Shown piece by piece: positions 17,591 to 25,606 of a stretch of DNA of 64,000 nucleotides (position 1 is its first letter; each line of letters opens with the position of its first letter). The notes beneath the pieces are model-generated. The model was not told the DNA's origin. It searched no databases and saw only the letters and a list, made by a program, of their open reading frames with translations. The position numbers were made by a program, and so were the translations under genes. Source of the DNA: Corynebacterium humireducens NBRC 106098 = DSM 45392 (lineage in GTDB: Bacteria > Actinomycetota > Actinomycetes > Mycobacteriales > Mycobacteriaceae); NCBI RefSeq assembly GCF_000819445.1, contig NZ_CP005286.1, forward strand, positions 2,480,001-2,544,000, given 5' to 3'.

Positions 17591-17690
17591 CGGCCCTCCC
17601 CCCCCCGCTCAGCAGATACGCGCCCATGATCACCCGGGCCCGCGGCCGCCGCAACAGGAGGCGGAACGGCCACGCCCCTCCGCCGGAGAA

Positions 17691-17719
17691 TTGAAGTTTG
17701 ACCATCACCGGGGGAGAAT
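17691..17719 (+). promoter_or_regulatory. trmB promoter
   Basis: TTGAAG (17691-17696), a 17-bp spacer and GAGAAT (17714-17719) end 7 bases before the trmB ATG. This suggests a leaderless or very short-leader transcript. Confidence 0.55.
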
Positions 17720-17726
17720 ATCGAGG

Positions 17727-18536
17727 ATGTCTAACTCTGATTTTCCCGATAACGCCCACTCCGCCGACGACCGTGCGGAACGCCCCCTCGGCGACCTCCC
17801 TGCCGGCCGTCCGCTGCAGACCGATTTCGGCGACGACGGCCGCGACTACCCGCGCCTCGGTGCCGTGAGTTTCCGCCGCGGCACCCTCACCGACAACCAG
17901 GAGAAGCTCTGGGAGGAGAACTGGCCGCGCCTCGGCCGCGTCCTCGCCGATGAGCGTATCGACGTCGACGAGTGGTTCGGCCGCACCTGTGCCCGCACGA
18001 TCCTCGAGATCGGGTCCGGCACCGGCACCTCCACCGCCGCGATGGCCCCGCTCGAGGCGGACACCAACGTCATCGCCGTCGAGCTGTACAAGCCCGGCCT
18101 GGCGAAGCTGCTCGGCGCGGTGGTGCGCGGCGGCATCGACAACATCCGCATGGTGCGCGGCGACGGCGTCGAGGTCCTGGCCCGCATGATCGAGCCCGGT
18201 TCCCTCGACGGTGTCCGCATCTACTTCCCGGACCCGTGGCCCAAGGCGCGCCACCACAAGCGCCGCATCATCCAGACGGGCACGCTGCACCTCATCGCCA
18301 CGCGCCTCAAGCCGGGCGGTGTGCTCCACGTGGCCACCGACCACGCCGACTACGCCGAGTGGATCACCGAGCTCGTCGACGCCGAGCCGCTCCTCGAGTT
18401 CAAGGGCTGGCCGTGGGCGGAGTGCCCGCAGCTGGTGGACCGGCAGGTCATCACCAAGTTCGAGGGCAAAGGTCTGGACAAGGACCACACCATCACCGAA
18501 TTCCTCTGGCAGCGCACCGGTACTCCGGCCGCCTGA
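17727..18536 (+). CDS. trmB: tRNA (guanine-N7-)-methyltransferase
   Basis: Methylates N7 of G46 in tRNA using SAM. The 269-residue protein has a ~60-residue polar N-terminal extension, then the SAM motif [12 protein letters not shown] and the TrmB hallmark [15 protein letters not shown], followed by [13 protein letters not shown]. The C terminus T-K-F-E-G-K-G is also typical. The start at 17727 is set by the promoter spacing; longer upstream readings cover antisense sequence. The NYN-domain gene and the MmpL gene follow on the same strand, as in M. tuberculosis (Rv0208c-Rv0206c). Confidence 0.95.
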   Translation: MSNSDFPDNAHSADDRAERPLGDLPAGRPLQTDFGDDGRDYPRLGAVSFRRGTLTDNQEKLWEENWPRLGRVLADERIDVDEWFGRTCARTILEIGSGTGTSTAAMAPLEADTNVIAVELYKPGLAKLLGAVVRGGIDNIRMVRGDGVEVLARMIEPGSLDGVRIYFPDPWPKARHHKRRIIQTGTLHLIATRLKPGGVLHVATDHADYAEWITELVDAEPLLEFKGWPWAECPQLVDRQVITKFEGKGLDKDHTITEFLWQRTGTPAA

Positions 18537-18567
18537 TTTTCTTACTTAGAACCGAAAAGAGCCCCCC

Positions 18568-19245
18568 GTGAGCGATCTTCACGAATCCACCCACCACTAC
18601 GGTGCCCAGGACGCCCCCGGCCCGGAGAATCTCCTGCTCGTCTGGGACGCCCCCAACCTCGACATGGGGCTGGGCGCCATCCTCGGCGGCCGTCCGACCG
18701 CCGCCTACCGCCCGCGTTTCGACGCCATCGGCCGCTGGCTGCTGGCCCGCGCCGACAGGCTCTCCCAGGAGACCGGCAGCCGGGTCGAGGCCGAGGCCAC
18801 CGTCTTCACCAACGTCACCCCCGGCGGCGCGGACGTCGTCCGCCCCTGGGTGGAGGCGCTGCGTAACGTCGGTTTCGCCGTGTTCGCCAAGCCGAAGACG
18901 GACGAGGACTCCGACGTCGACCCGGACATGCTGGCGCACATCCGGCGTCGTCACGCGGAGGGCGTGCTCCGCGGTCTCGTCGTCGCCTCGGCCGACGGGC
19001 AGAACTTCAAGGAGACCATCGACGAGCTCATCGCCGAGGGTCTGCCGGTCACCGTCATCGGCTTCCACGAGCACGCCTCGTGGGCCGTGGCCTCCGACAC
19101 GATCGAGTTCGTCGATCTGGAGGAGATCACCGGCGTCTTCCGTGAGCCGCTGCCGCGCATCAGTCTCGACCAGCTGCCCGACGAGGGTGCCTGGCTGCAG
19201 CCCTTCCGCCCGCTGTCGGCGCTGCTCGCCGGTCGCAACCACTAG
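18568..19245 (+). CDS. NYN-domain protein, Rv0207c-like
   Basis: A 225-residue protein with a PIN-like NYN fold: L-L-L-V-W-D-A-P-N-L-D-M-G carries the first acidic site, and later V-V-A-S-A-D-G-Q-N-F and V-D-L-E-E supply further acidic residues. NYN domains are usually ribonucleases, but activity has not been shown for this subgroup to my knowledge. It starts at a GTG 31 bp after trmB and ends 10 bp before the MmpL gene. This keeps the trmB, NYN, mmpL3 order, suggesting co-expression with mycolate export rather than a shared pathway. Confidence 0.8.
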   Translation: MSDLHESTHHYGAQDAPGPENLLLVWDAPNLDMGLGAILGGRPTAAYRPRFDAIGRWLLARADRLSQETGSRVEAEATVFTNVTPGGADVVRPWVEALRNVGFAVFAKPKTDEDSDVDPDMLAHIRRRHAEGVLRGLVVASADGQNFKETIDELIAEGLPVTVIGFHEHASWAVASDTIEFVDLEEITGVFREPLPRISLDQLPDEGAWLQPFRPLSALLAGRNH

Positions 19246-19255
19246 GGGGCGGCGC

Positions 19256-21694
19256 ATGTTCGAGAAGTGGGGACATTTCTCCTACCGCCACCGTCGTCTC
19301 GTTCCCGTGGTCGTCATCGCGGCGATCCTGGCCGTCTACGTGCTCTTCGGTCTGAAGCTGGAGGAGCGCATGAGCCAGGAGGGCTGGGACGATCCGGGCT
19401 CCAGCTCGACGACCGCCGCCGCCATCGAGCTCGAGACCTTCGGGCGCGACAACTCCGGCGACGTCATCCTGCTCTTCGAGTCGTCCGGGGGACGCCCCCT
19501 CAACGACCCGGCGACGTTCGGGGCCCTGGCCTCCCACCTGGAGGAGCTCAAGGAGCGGCACCCGGCGGAGATCGCGCACGTCACCAGCTACTTCGACACC
19601 CGCAACGCGCAGCTGATCAACGACGACGGCACCCGTGCCTTCGCCGCGATCGGCCTGCGGGGTGACGGGGAGCAGACGCTGCGGGACTTCCGCGCGATCG
19701 AGGACTCCCTCGTGCCCGCGGACCTGCCGGAGGACGTGGAGGTCCGCGTCGCCGGCGCCACCGCCGTCGCCGACTCCCTCGACGACGGCATGGCGGGCGA
19801 CATCGTCCGCGCTGAGGTCATCGCCCTGCCGCTGGTGGCGGTCCTGCTGCTGTTCGTGTTCGGTTCCGTCGTGGCGGCGTTCATGCCGCTCATCGTGGGT
19901 GTCCTGTCCATCGCCGGGTCGCTCGGCGTGCTCTCCGTGCTGGCGGGCGTGGTGCAGGTCAACGTGTTCGCGCAGTCCGTCGTGACGCTGCTGGGCCTGG
20001 GCCTGGCCATCGACTACGGCCTGTTCATGGTCTCCCGTTTCCGCGAGGAGCTGGACAAGGGCACGTCCGTCCCGGAGGCGGTGGGCACGACCACCGCCAC
20101 GGCCGGCAAGACCGTGGTGTTCTCCGCGGCGATGGTCGCGGTGGCCCTGTCCGGTCTGCTGGTGTTCCCGCAGGCCTTCCTCAAGTCGGTGGCCTACGGC
20201 GCGATCTCCGCGGTCGGTCTGGCGGCCCTGCTGTCCGTGACGGTGCTGCCGGCGCTGTTCGGCATGCTCGGCCACCGCATCGACAAGTGGACCGTGCGCC
20301 GCACCGAGCGCACCGCCCGCCGCCTCGAGGACACCGTCTGGTTCCGTGTCCCGGGTTGGGCGATGAAGCACGCCAAGCTCGTCACCGTCGGTGTGGCGGG
20401 CCTGCTCATCGCGCTCACCCTGCCGCTGGCGGGCGTGAAGTTCGGCGGCATCAACGAGACCTACCTCCCGCCGTCCAACGACGTCCGCGTCGCCCAGGAC
20501 GACTTCAACGAGACGTTCCCGGCGTTCCGCACGGAGCCGGTCAAGCTGGTGGTCACGGGCGCCACCGAGCAGCAGCTCGTCGACATCTACGTCCAGGCCC
20601 GGGAGGTGACGGGCCTGAGTTCCCCGTTCACCCCGGACCACGGCACCGTCGACGGCACGACGGTGCTCTCCGCGGGCATCGAGGACCGTGCCCTCAACAG
20701 CTCCGTCGTCGAGCAGCTGCGTGCCCTCGACGTGCCGGAGGGGGTCGACGTCCACATCGGCGGCACCCCGGCCATGGAGATCGAGTCCATCGAGGCCCTC
20801 ATGGACAAGCTGCCGTGGATGGCGCTGTACATCGTGGTGGCCACGTTCATCCTCATGGCGCTGGTCTTCGGGTCGCTCATCCTGCCGGCGAAGGCGATCA
20901 TCATGACCGTCCTCGGCCTCGGCGCGACGCTGGGCGTGCTCACCGCCATGTTCGTCGACGGTGTCGGCGCGGGCCTGTTCAACTTCACGCCGGGTCCGCT
21001 GATGTCGCCGGTGCTGGTCCTCATCGTGGCGATCGTCTACGGACTGTCGACGGACTACGAGGTGTTCCTCGTCTCCCGCATGGTCGAGGCCCGCGACCGC
21101 GGACGCTCCACCGACGACGCCATCCGCTACGGCACGGCGCAGACCGGCTCCATCATCACGGCCGCGGCGCTCATCATGATCGTCGTGGCGGGAGCGTTCG
21201 GCTTCTCCGACATCGTCATGATGAAGTACATCGCCTTCGGCATGATCTTCGCCCTGGCCATCGACGCCACGATCATCCGCATGATGCTCGTCCCCGCCGT
21301 CATGCACCTGCTGCGTGAGGACAACTGGTGGGCCCCCGGCCTCGTCAAGAAGGCCTACGCCCGGATGGGACACAGTGAGCCGGAGACCGCGGAGGTCGCG
21401 GAGGCCGCAGCGGAACCGGAGCCCGAGCCCCTCCCCGAGCCTGAGCCGGAACCCGAGCCGGAACCCCAGCCTGAGCCCCTCCCTGAGCCGGAGGAGACGG
21501 AACCGGAGGACGTCGAGAAGCAGGAGGAGCCCCTCGAGGGTGAGCTCATGCTGGACGACGCCGTCGTCGTCGACCATGACGAGGCCGCCCGCGGGGGCCG
21601 CACCACGGCCGAGGACGAGGAGCTCATCCCGTTCACGGAGCTGATGAGGCGCCTGGAGGCCGACCGCAACGGCCCCCGCAAGCTGGAGGGCTGA
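19256..21694 (+). CDS. mmpL3: MmpL3-type trehalose monomycolate exporter (RND)
   Basis: Moves trehalose monomycolate across the inner membrane using the proton gradient. The 812-residue protein has the RND layout: TM1 (~15-32), a periplasmic loop, TM2-6, a second loop and TM7-12. The proton-relay Asp-Tyr pairs are present as D253-Y254 (A-I-D-Y-G-L-F) in TM4 and D600-Y601 (S-T-D-Y-E-V-F) in TM10. The cytosolic tail (from ~715) is a Pro-Glu repeat followed by an acidic stretch. Its position beside NYN and trmB genes matches Rv0206c. C. glutamicum has two such transporters, CmpL1 and CmpL4; synteny points to CmpL4. The next gene begins 1 bp after the stop. Confidence 0.93.
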   Translation: MFEKWGHFSYRHRRLVPVVVIAAILAVYVLFGLKLEERMSQEGWDDPGSSSTTAAAIELETFGRDNSGDVILLFESSGGRPLNDPATFGALASHLEELKERHPAEIAHVTSYFDTRNAQLINDDGTRAFAAIGLRGDGEQTLRDFRAIEDSLVPADLPEDVEVRVAGATAVADSLDDGMAGDIVRAEVIALPLVAVLLLFVFGSVVAAFMPLIVGVLSIAGSLGVLSVLAGVVQVNVFAQSVVTLLGLGLAIDYGLFMVSRFREELDKGTSVPEAVGTTTATAGKTVVFSAAMVAVALSGLLVFPQAFLKSVAYGAISAVGLAALLSVTVLPALFGMLGHRIDKWTVRRTERTARRLEDTVWFRVPGWAMKHAKLVTVGVAGLLIALTLPLAGVKFGGINETYLPPSNDVRVAQDDFNETFPAFRTEPVKLVVTGATEQQLVDIYVQAREVTGLSSPFTPDHGTVDGTTVLSAGIEDRALNSSVVEQLRALDVPEGVDVHIGGTPAMEIESIEALMDKLPWMALYIVVATFILMALVFGSLILPAKAIIMTVLGLGATLGVLTAMFVDGVGAGLFNFTPGPLMSPVLVLIVAIVYGLSTDYEVFLVSRMVEARDRGRSTDDAIRYGTAQTGSIITAAALIMIVVAGAFGFSDIVMMKYIAFGMIFALAIDATIIRMMLVPAVMHLLREDNWWAPGLVKKAYARMGHSEPETAEVAEAAAEPEPEPLPEPEPEPEPEPQPEPLPEPEETEPEDVEKQEEPLEGELMLDDAVVVDHDEAARGGRTTAEDEELIPFTELMRRLEADRNGPRKLEG

Positions 21695-21695
21695 C

Positions 21696-22691
21696 ATGTG
21701 GCGCTGGGTGCGGTGGCTCGCCCCGCTGGTGGTGCTCATCGTCCTGGCGCTGGTCTTCCGTGACCGGATGCCGTTCATCGGCGAGGGGGTGCGCCTGCTG
21801 CGCGACGCCTCGCCGTGGGCGGTCGCGGCTGCGGTGGTCGCCGCCCTCGCGTCGATCCTCGCGATGGCGGAGGTCATGCGCCTGCTTCTCGACGCCGGCG
21901 GCACCCCCGTCCCCCTCCGCCGCACCGCCGCCATCACCCTGGCGTCGAACTCCTGGTCCACGTCCCTGCCGGGTGGTCCGGCGTTCTCCGCGGTCCTGAC
22001 GTACCAGGTGCAGCGCGGGTGGGGTGCGTCGCGGCTGCTGTGCGGCTGGTTCCTCGTGCTGTCGTCGGCGGTGTCGACGATGTGGCTGGTGGTCATCGGC
22101 GTCGCGGGGGTGTTCTTCCTCGGGGCGGACGTCAACGTGTGGTCGCTGCTGCTCACCCTCGCGCTCATGACGGGGCTGTCGTGGGCGGTGTGGTGGGCGG
22201 CCAACCACCCGGACACCCTGGAACGGTGGACCCGCGCGCTGCTCCCTCGCTTCAACCGGCTGCTGGGCCGAACCCCGGACCAGGGTGTCGAGGCGGCCGT
22301 CCGGCACATGCACCAGCTGGAGTCGGTGCACCTGGGCCCGGGGCGTTTCAGCCTGGTCGCGGGCTGGTCACTGCTCAACCGGGTCCTCGACGCACTGACG
22401 CTGTTCCTGTGCGTGTGGGCGGTGACCGGTTCGGTCCCGGCGGTGGCGGCGGTGCTGCTCGCGTACACCACCGCGAAGCTGGCCGGCTCCGCGCAGGTGA
22501 CCCCGGGCGGGTTGGGGACGGTGGAGGCGGCGGTCATCGCCACGCTCGTGGCGGCGGGGATGACGGCGGTCGACGCGACCGCCGCGGCCGTGGTCTACCG
22601 GCTGGTGTCCTTCGCGCTCATCACGGCGGTCGGCTGGGTGGTGTACTTCCTGTACTACGCACGTCGGGGGGTCCGCGCGGGCACGGGTTAG
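21696..22691 (+). CDS. YbhN/AglD-like (LPG synthase TM region) membrane protein
   Basis: A 331-residue integral membrane protein with about eight helices. Family-type motifs are L-A-S-N-S-W-S-T-S-L-P-G-G-P-A-F-S-A-V (about residues 88-106) and the late S-A-Q-V-T-P-G-G-L-G-T-V-E-A-A-V (about 270-285), both typical of the lysylphosphatidylglycerol-synthase transmembrane region and UPF0104 proteins. These are often flippases or lipid-linked, but the substrate here is unknown. It directly follows mmpL3 (1 bp gap), so it is co-expressed and may help lipid or mycolate transport; that is inference. Confidence 0.82.
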   Translation: MWRWVRWLAPLVVLIVLALVFRDRMPFIGEGVRLLRDASPWAVAAAVVAALASILAMAEVMRLLLDAGGTPVPLRRTAAITLASNSWSTSLPGGPAFSAVLTYQVQRGWGASRLLCGWFLVLSSAVSTMWLVVIGVAGVFFLGADVNVWSLLLTLALMTGLSWAVWWAANHPDTLERWTRALLPRFNRLLGRTPDQGVEAAVRHMHQLESVHLGPGRFSLVAGWSLLNRVLDALTLFLCVWAVTGSVPAVAAVLLAYTTAKLAGSAQVTPGGLGTVEAAVIATLVAAGMTAVDATAAAVVYRLVSFALITAVGWVVYFLYYARRGVRAGTG

Positions 22692-22701
22692 TGTGGAGGG
22701 C

Positions 22702-23076
22702 ATGAAGAGGTCCACCGCACTCATCGTCGACGTCATCGCCATCGCCGTGTTCGCCCTTCTGGCGCGCATCGCCCACCAGACCGACGCCATGCCGCTGAAC
22801 TTCGCCGGCTGGCTGTCCACGTGGTGGCCTTTCCTGCTGGGCGTGTTCCTCTCCTGGGGCCTCATCGTGGCGTTCCGGCTGGACGGGCACCGTGTCTTCC
22901 CGGCGGGTCTGCTGGCGTGGGTGGTCACGGCCGCTGTGGGCCTGGGGATCTGGTCCTTCCGCAACGGGGCGATCCCGCACTGGTCCTTCGTCATCGTCGC
23001 GACGGTGATGTCCGGTCTGCTCCTGCTGGGCTGGCGCGCGGTGGCGCGTGTCACCCTGCGGAGGCGGCACGCCTGA
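22702..23076 (+). CDS. DUF3054 membrane protein
   Basis: A 124-residue protein with four helices. The signature is A-R-I-A-H-Q-T-D-A-M-P-L-N-F-A-G-W-L-S-T-W-W-P-F-L-L-G in the first half, as in DUF3054 proteins of actinobacteria. The ATG at 22702 is chosen for its charged M-K-R-S start, though GGAGGG is only one base away; a GTG at 22693 is the alternative. It lies 10 bp after the previous gene and completes this plus-strand run. Function unknown. Confidence 0.8.
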   Translation: MKRSTALIVDVIAIAVFALLARIAHQTDAMPLNFAGWLSTWWPFLLGVFLSWGLIVAFRLDGHRVFPAGLLAWVVTAAVGLGIWSFRNGAIPHWSFVIVATVMSGLLLLGWRAVARVTLRRRHA

Positions 23077-23118
23077 CTGTTCAGCGGACGCTGTACAATT
23101 CAGTGCATGCTGAACAGT
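23076..23118 (+). promoter_or_regulatory. promoter and putative operator of the CmtR-like regulator
   Basis: ACTGTTCAGC (23076-23085) and GCTGAACAGT (23109-23118) are perfect 10-bp inverted arms 23 bp apart. Between them is the -10 box TACAAT (23094-23099), 7 bases before the ATG at 23107. The right arm covers the start codon, so a bound repressor would block transcription and lie on the start of a leaderless mRNA. Confidence 0.6.
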
Positions 23119-23451
23119 GATCCGCGTCTGGATGTGATGAACAGGCTCGGCCGCGCCATGGCCGACGCCACCCGTTCCCGCATCCTCCTCCAGCTTCTCG
23201 ACGCCCCCGGCTACCCCGGCGACCTCGCCGCCACCCTGGGGCTCACCCGCGCCAACGTGTCCAACCACCTCGCCTGCCTCCGCGGCTGCGGCATCGTCAC
23301 CGCCACCCCGGAGGGGCGGCGCACCCGCTACGACATCGCCGACGCCCACCTGGCCCACGCCCTGTCCGGGCTGCTGGACACCACCCTCGCGGTGGACGAG
23401 TCCGTCCCCTGCCTGGACCCCTCCTGCGAGGTCGCGGGGTGCGCGTCATGA
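23107..23451 (+). CDS. cmtR: CmtR-like ArsR/SmtB metal sensor
   Basis: A 114-residue winged-helix repressor. It shares with M. tuberculosis CmtR (Cd/Pb sensor) the run Y-P-G-D-L-A-A-T-L-G-L-T-R-A-N-V-S-N-H-L (recognition helix) and the two-cysteine segment C-L-R-G-C-G. A C-terminal cysteine comparable to CmtR Cys102 is in S-V-P-C-L-D-P-S-C. Two further cysteines (S-C-E-V-A-G-C) may widen the metal site. The next gene overlaps its stop (ATGA) and encodes a P1B ATPase, the classic sensor-exporter pair. Cadmium or lead response is inferred from the conserved cysteines. Confidence 0.88.
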   Translation: MLNSDPRLDVMNRLGRAMADATRSRILLQLLDAPGYPGDLAATLGLTRANVSNHLACLRGCGIVTATPEGRRTRYDIADAHLAHALSGLLDTTLAVDESVPCLDPSCEVAGCAS

Positions 23452-25352
23452 GCGCCCCCGAGACCGTCTCCGCCTGCGGCTGCTCCCACGAGGAGGAGGT
23501 CACCCTCGACCGCCCCGCGGACCCCACCCCCTGGTGGCGGGACCGCGCCATGCTCATCCCGGCGCTGTCCGGCCTGACCCTGCTGCTGGGGCTGCTCCTC
23601 GAGTGGCTCGGCGCCGGCCTGCCCGCCCGGGTGCTCTTCTGGCTCTCCCTGCTGCTGGGCGCCTCCCAGTTCGTGCCCGGTGCGCTGCGCAACCTGCTGC
23701 AGCACCGGCGCCTGGGCATCGGGCTGCTCATGACCATCTCCGCGGTGGGTGCCGTCCTCCTCGGTTACGTCGAGGAGGCCGCCGCCCTGGCCTTCCTCTA
23801 CTCCATCGCCGAGGCCCTGGAGGACCGGGCGATGGACAGGGCCCGCAACGGTCTGCGCGCCCTGCTCACCCTCCTCCCCGAGACCGCCACCGTGCTCGTC
23901 GGTGGCGTGGCCCGGGAGGTGGGCGTCGAGACGCTGCGTCCCGGTGACCGCCTCCGGCTGGCCGCCGGTGAGCGGCTGGCCACCGACGGTGTCGTCGTCG
24001 CCGGGCACAGCAGCGTGGACACCTCGGCGATCACGGGTGAGTCCATCCCAGTGGAGGTGAGCCCCGGCGACCGGGTGCTGGCCGGCGCGATCAACTCCTC
24101 CGGCGTCCTGGAGATCGAGGCGACCGCCCCCGGCACCGACAATTCCCTGACCACCGTGGTCACCCTCGTGCAGGAGGCGCAGGAGAGGAAGGGCGACCGC
24201 GCCCGCCTCGCCGACCGCATCGCCCGCCCCCTCGTCCCGGGTGTGCTCGTCCTGGCGCTGCTGGTCGCGGCCCTGGGCTCCCTCCTCGGTGACCCGGCAG
24301 TGTGGATCGAACGCGCCCTGGTCGTGCTCGTGGCGGCCTCCCCGTGCGCGATCGCGATCTCCGTGCCCGTCACGGTCGTCTCCGCGATCGGCGCGGCGAG
24401 CCGCTTCGGCGTGGTCTTCCGCTCCGGCGCCGCCTTCGAGGAGCTCGGCGCGGTCCGCCACGTGGCGGTGGACAAGACCGGCACGCTCACCCGCAACCAG
24501 CCGACCGTCACCGAGGTGCTCACCGTCGACGCCACCCGCGCGGAGGTCCTCGCCTGGGCGGGCGCGCTGGAGTCCCACAGCACCCACCCGCTCGCCGCCG
24601 CCATCGTCGCCGCCGGCGAACCCGCGGCCGCCACCGACGTCCGGGAGACCCCCGGCCACGGCATCACCGGGCTTGTCGACTCCGTCCCCGTCACCGTCGG
24701 CTCCCCGCGCTGGCTCGACGCCGGCTCCCTGGCCGGGCAGGTGGCCGCGCTGGAGGAGGCCGGCATGACCGTCGTCCTCGTGGAGCACGGGGGCCGTGTG
24801 CGGGGGGCGATCGGCGTGCGCGATGAACTGCGCCCCGAGGCCGCCGAGGTGATCTCCACGCTGCGTGCCGACGCCCTCGGCGTCACCATGCTCACCGGCG
24901 ACAACGCGCGTACCGCCCACGCCCTCGCGGCGGACGCCGGGATCACGGACGTCCGCGCCGAGCTGCGCCCCGCGGACAAGTCCGCGGCCGTGGCGGCCCT
25001 CCCCCACCCGGTCGCCATGGTCGGCGACGGCATCAACGACGCCCCCGCCCTGGCCACCGCCGACATCGGCATCGCCCTCGGCGCCACCGGTTCCGACGCC
25101 GCCGTCGAGTCCGCCGACCTGGCGATCACCGGCGACGACCTGCGGGCCATCCCCCGCGCCCTGCGGCACGCCCGTCGCGGCCGCCGGATCATCGACCAGA
25201 ACATCGCCCTGTCGCTGCTCATCATCCTCCTGCTCCCGCCGCTGGCCGTGACCGGCGTGCTGGGGCTGGCCGCGGTCGTGCTCATCCACGAGATCGCCGA
25301 GGTCGTCGTCATCGTCAACGGCCTGCGGGCGGGCCGCCTGCAGGCCGGGTGA
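23448..25352 (+). CDS. P1B-type heavy-metal ATPase (Cd/Pb-type exporter)
   Basis: Exports a soft metal ion at the cost of ATP. The 634-residue protein has a short N-terminal C-G-C-S-H-E metal-binding patch rather than a full HMA domain, six or more helices, the phosphatase loop I-T-G-E-S, the transport motif A-S-P-C-A-I (SPC in place of the usual CPC), the phosphorylation site D-K-T-G-T-L-T, H-P-L-A in the nucleotide domain, and M-V-G-D-G-I-N-D-A-P-A. The last helix carries H-E-I-A-E-V-V-V-I-V-N-G. It is coupled to the CmtR-like sensor. Metal choice (Cd/Pb, Zn or Co) cannot be fixed from SPC alone. Confidence 0.9.
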   Translation: MSAPETVSACGCSHEEEVTLDRPADPTPWWRDRAMLIPALSGLTLLLGLLLEWLGAGLPARVLFWLSLLLGASQFVPGALRNLLQHRRLGIGLLMTISAVGAVLLGYVEEAAALAFLYSIAEALEDRAMDRARNGLRALLTLLPETATVLVGGVAREVGVETLRPGDRLRLAAGERLATDGVVVAGHSSVDTSAITGESIPVEVSPGDRVLAGAINSSGVLEIEATAPGTDNSLTTVVTLVQEAQERKGDRARLADRIARPLVPGVLVLALLVAALGSLLGDPAVWIERALVVLVAASPCAIAISVPVTVVSAIGAASRFGVVFRSGAAFEELGAVRHVAVDKTGTLTRNQPTVTEVLTVDATRAEVLAWAGALESHSTHPLAAAIVAAGEPAAATDVRETPGHGITGLVDSVPVTVGSPRWLDAGSLAGQVAALEEAGMTVVLVEHGGRVRGAIGVRDELRPEAAEVISTLRADALGVTMLTGDNARTAHALAADAGITDVRAELRPADKSAAVAALPHPVAMVGDGINDAPALATADIGIALGATGSDAAVESADLAITGDDLRAIPRALRHARRGRRIIDQNIALSLLIILLLPPLAVTGVLGLAAVVLIHEIAEVVVIVNGLRAGRLQAG

Positions 25353-25361
25353 CGTCGGAAA

Positions 25362-25410
25362 GCACGCGACCGCCCCGCCCACCGGAAAGGCGGGCAGGGC
25401 GGTCGCGGTG
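25362..25410. terminator. long GC hairpin between convergent genes
   Basis: GCGACCGCCCCGCCC (25366-25380) pairs with a GGCGGGCAGGGCGGTCGC arm (25389-25406) with one bulge. It lies between the ATPase stop and the convergent porin-like gene. There is no clear T-run on either side, so it may serve both transcripts imperfectly. Confidence 0.55.
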
Positions 25411-25419
25411 CGCCGGAGA

Positions 25420-25518
25420 TTAGGCGGCGGCGCTGGAGAGCATGTGGGTCAGCTGGTTGGTGATCATGATGACCAGGTTGACGAGGTCGCCGAAGAGGTC
25501 GACTGCGGTGCTCAGCAT
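25420..25518 (-). CDS. 32-residue amphipathic peptide, possible PorA/PorH-type porin
   Basis: A short ORF, ATG 25518 to TAA, preceded by AGGAG 8 bases upstream. The peptide (M-L-S-T-A-V-D-L-F-G-D-L-V-N-L-V, then I-M-I-T-N-Q-L-T-H-M-L-S-S-A-A-A) has no signal peptide and can form an amphipathic helix with Leu/Val/Ile/Phe on one face and D, N, T, Q on the other. Corynebacterial cell-wall channels PorA and PorH are likewise tiny leaderless helices (45 and 57 residues in C. glutamicum). It has its own 88-bp upstream region and a hairpin after the stop, and it lies next to accD3. Function is inference; expression is likely from the Shine-Dalgarno. Confidence 0.6.
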   Translation of the reverse strand: MLSTAVDLFGDLVNLVIMITNQLTHMLSSAAA

Positions 25519-25606
25519 GGTGAGGTTCTCCTAGAAGGTATGGATGACGATCAGTTTCAGTGGCTATATCGTGCCACAGTGACCATTTCGTTACATAAAC
25601 GGTCGG

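Noticed and set aside
21420..21540. Pro-Glu repeat as a separate mobile or repeat element
   Set aside because: It is in frame in the cytosolic tail of the MmpL exporter, where such acidic repeats are common.
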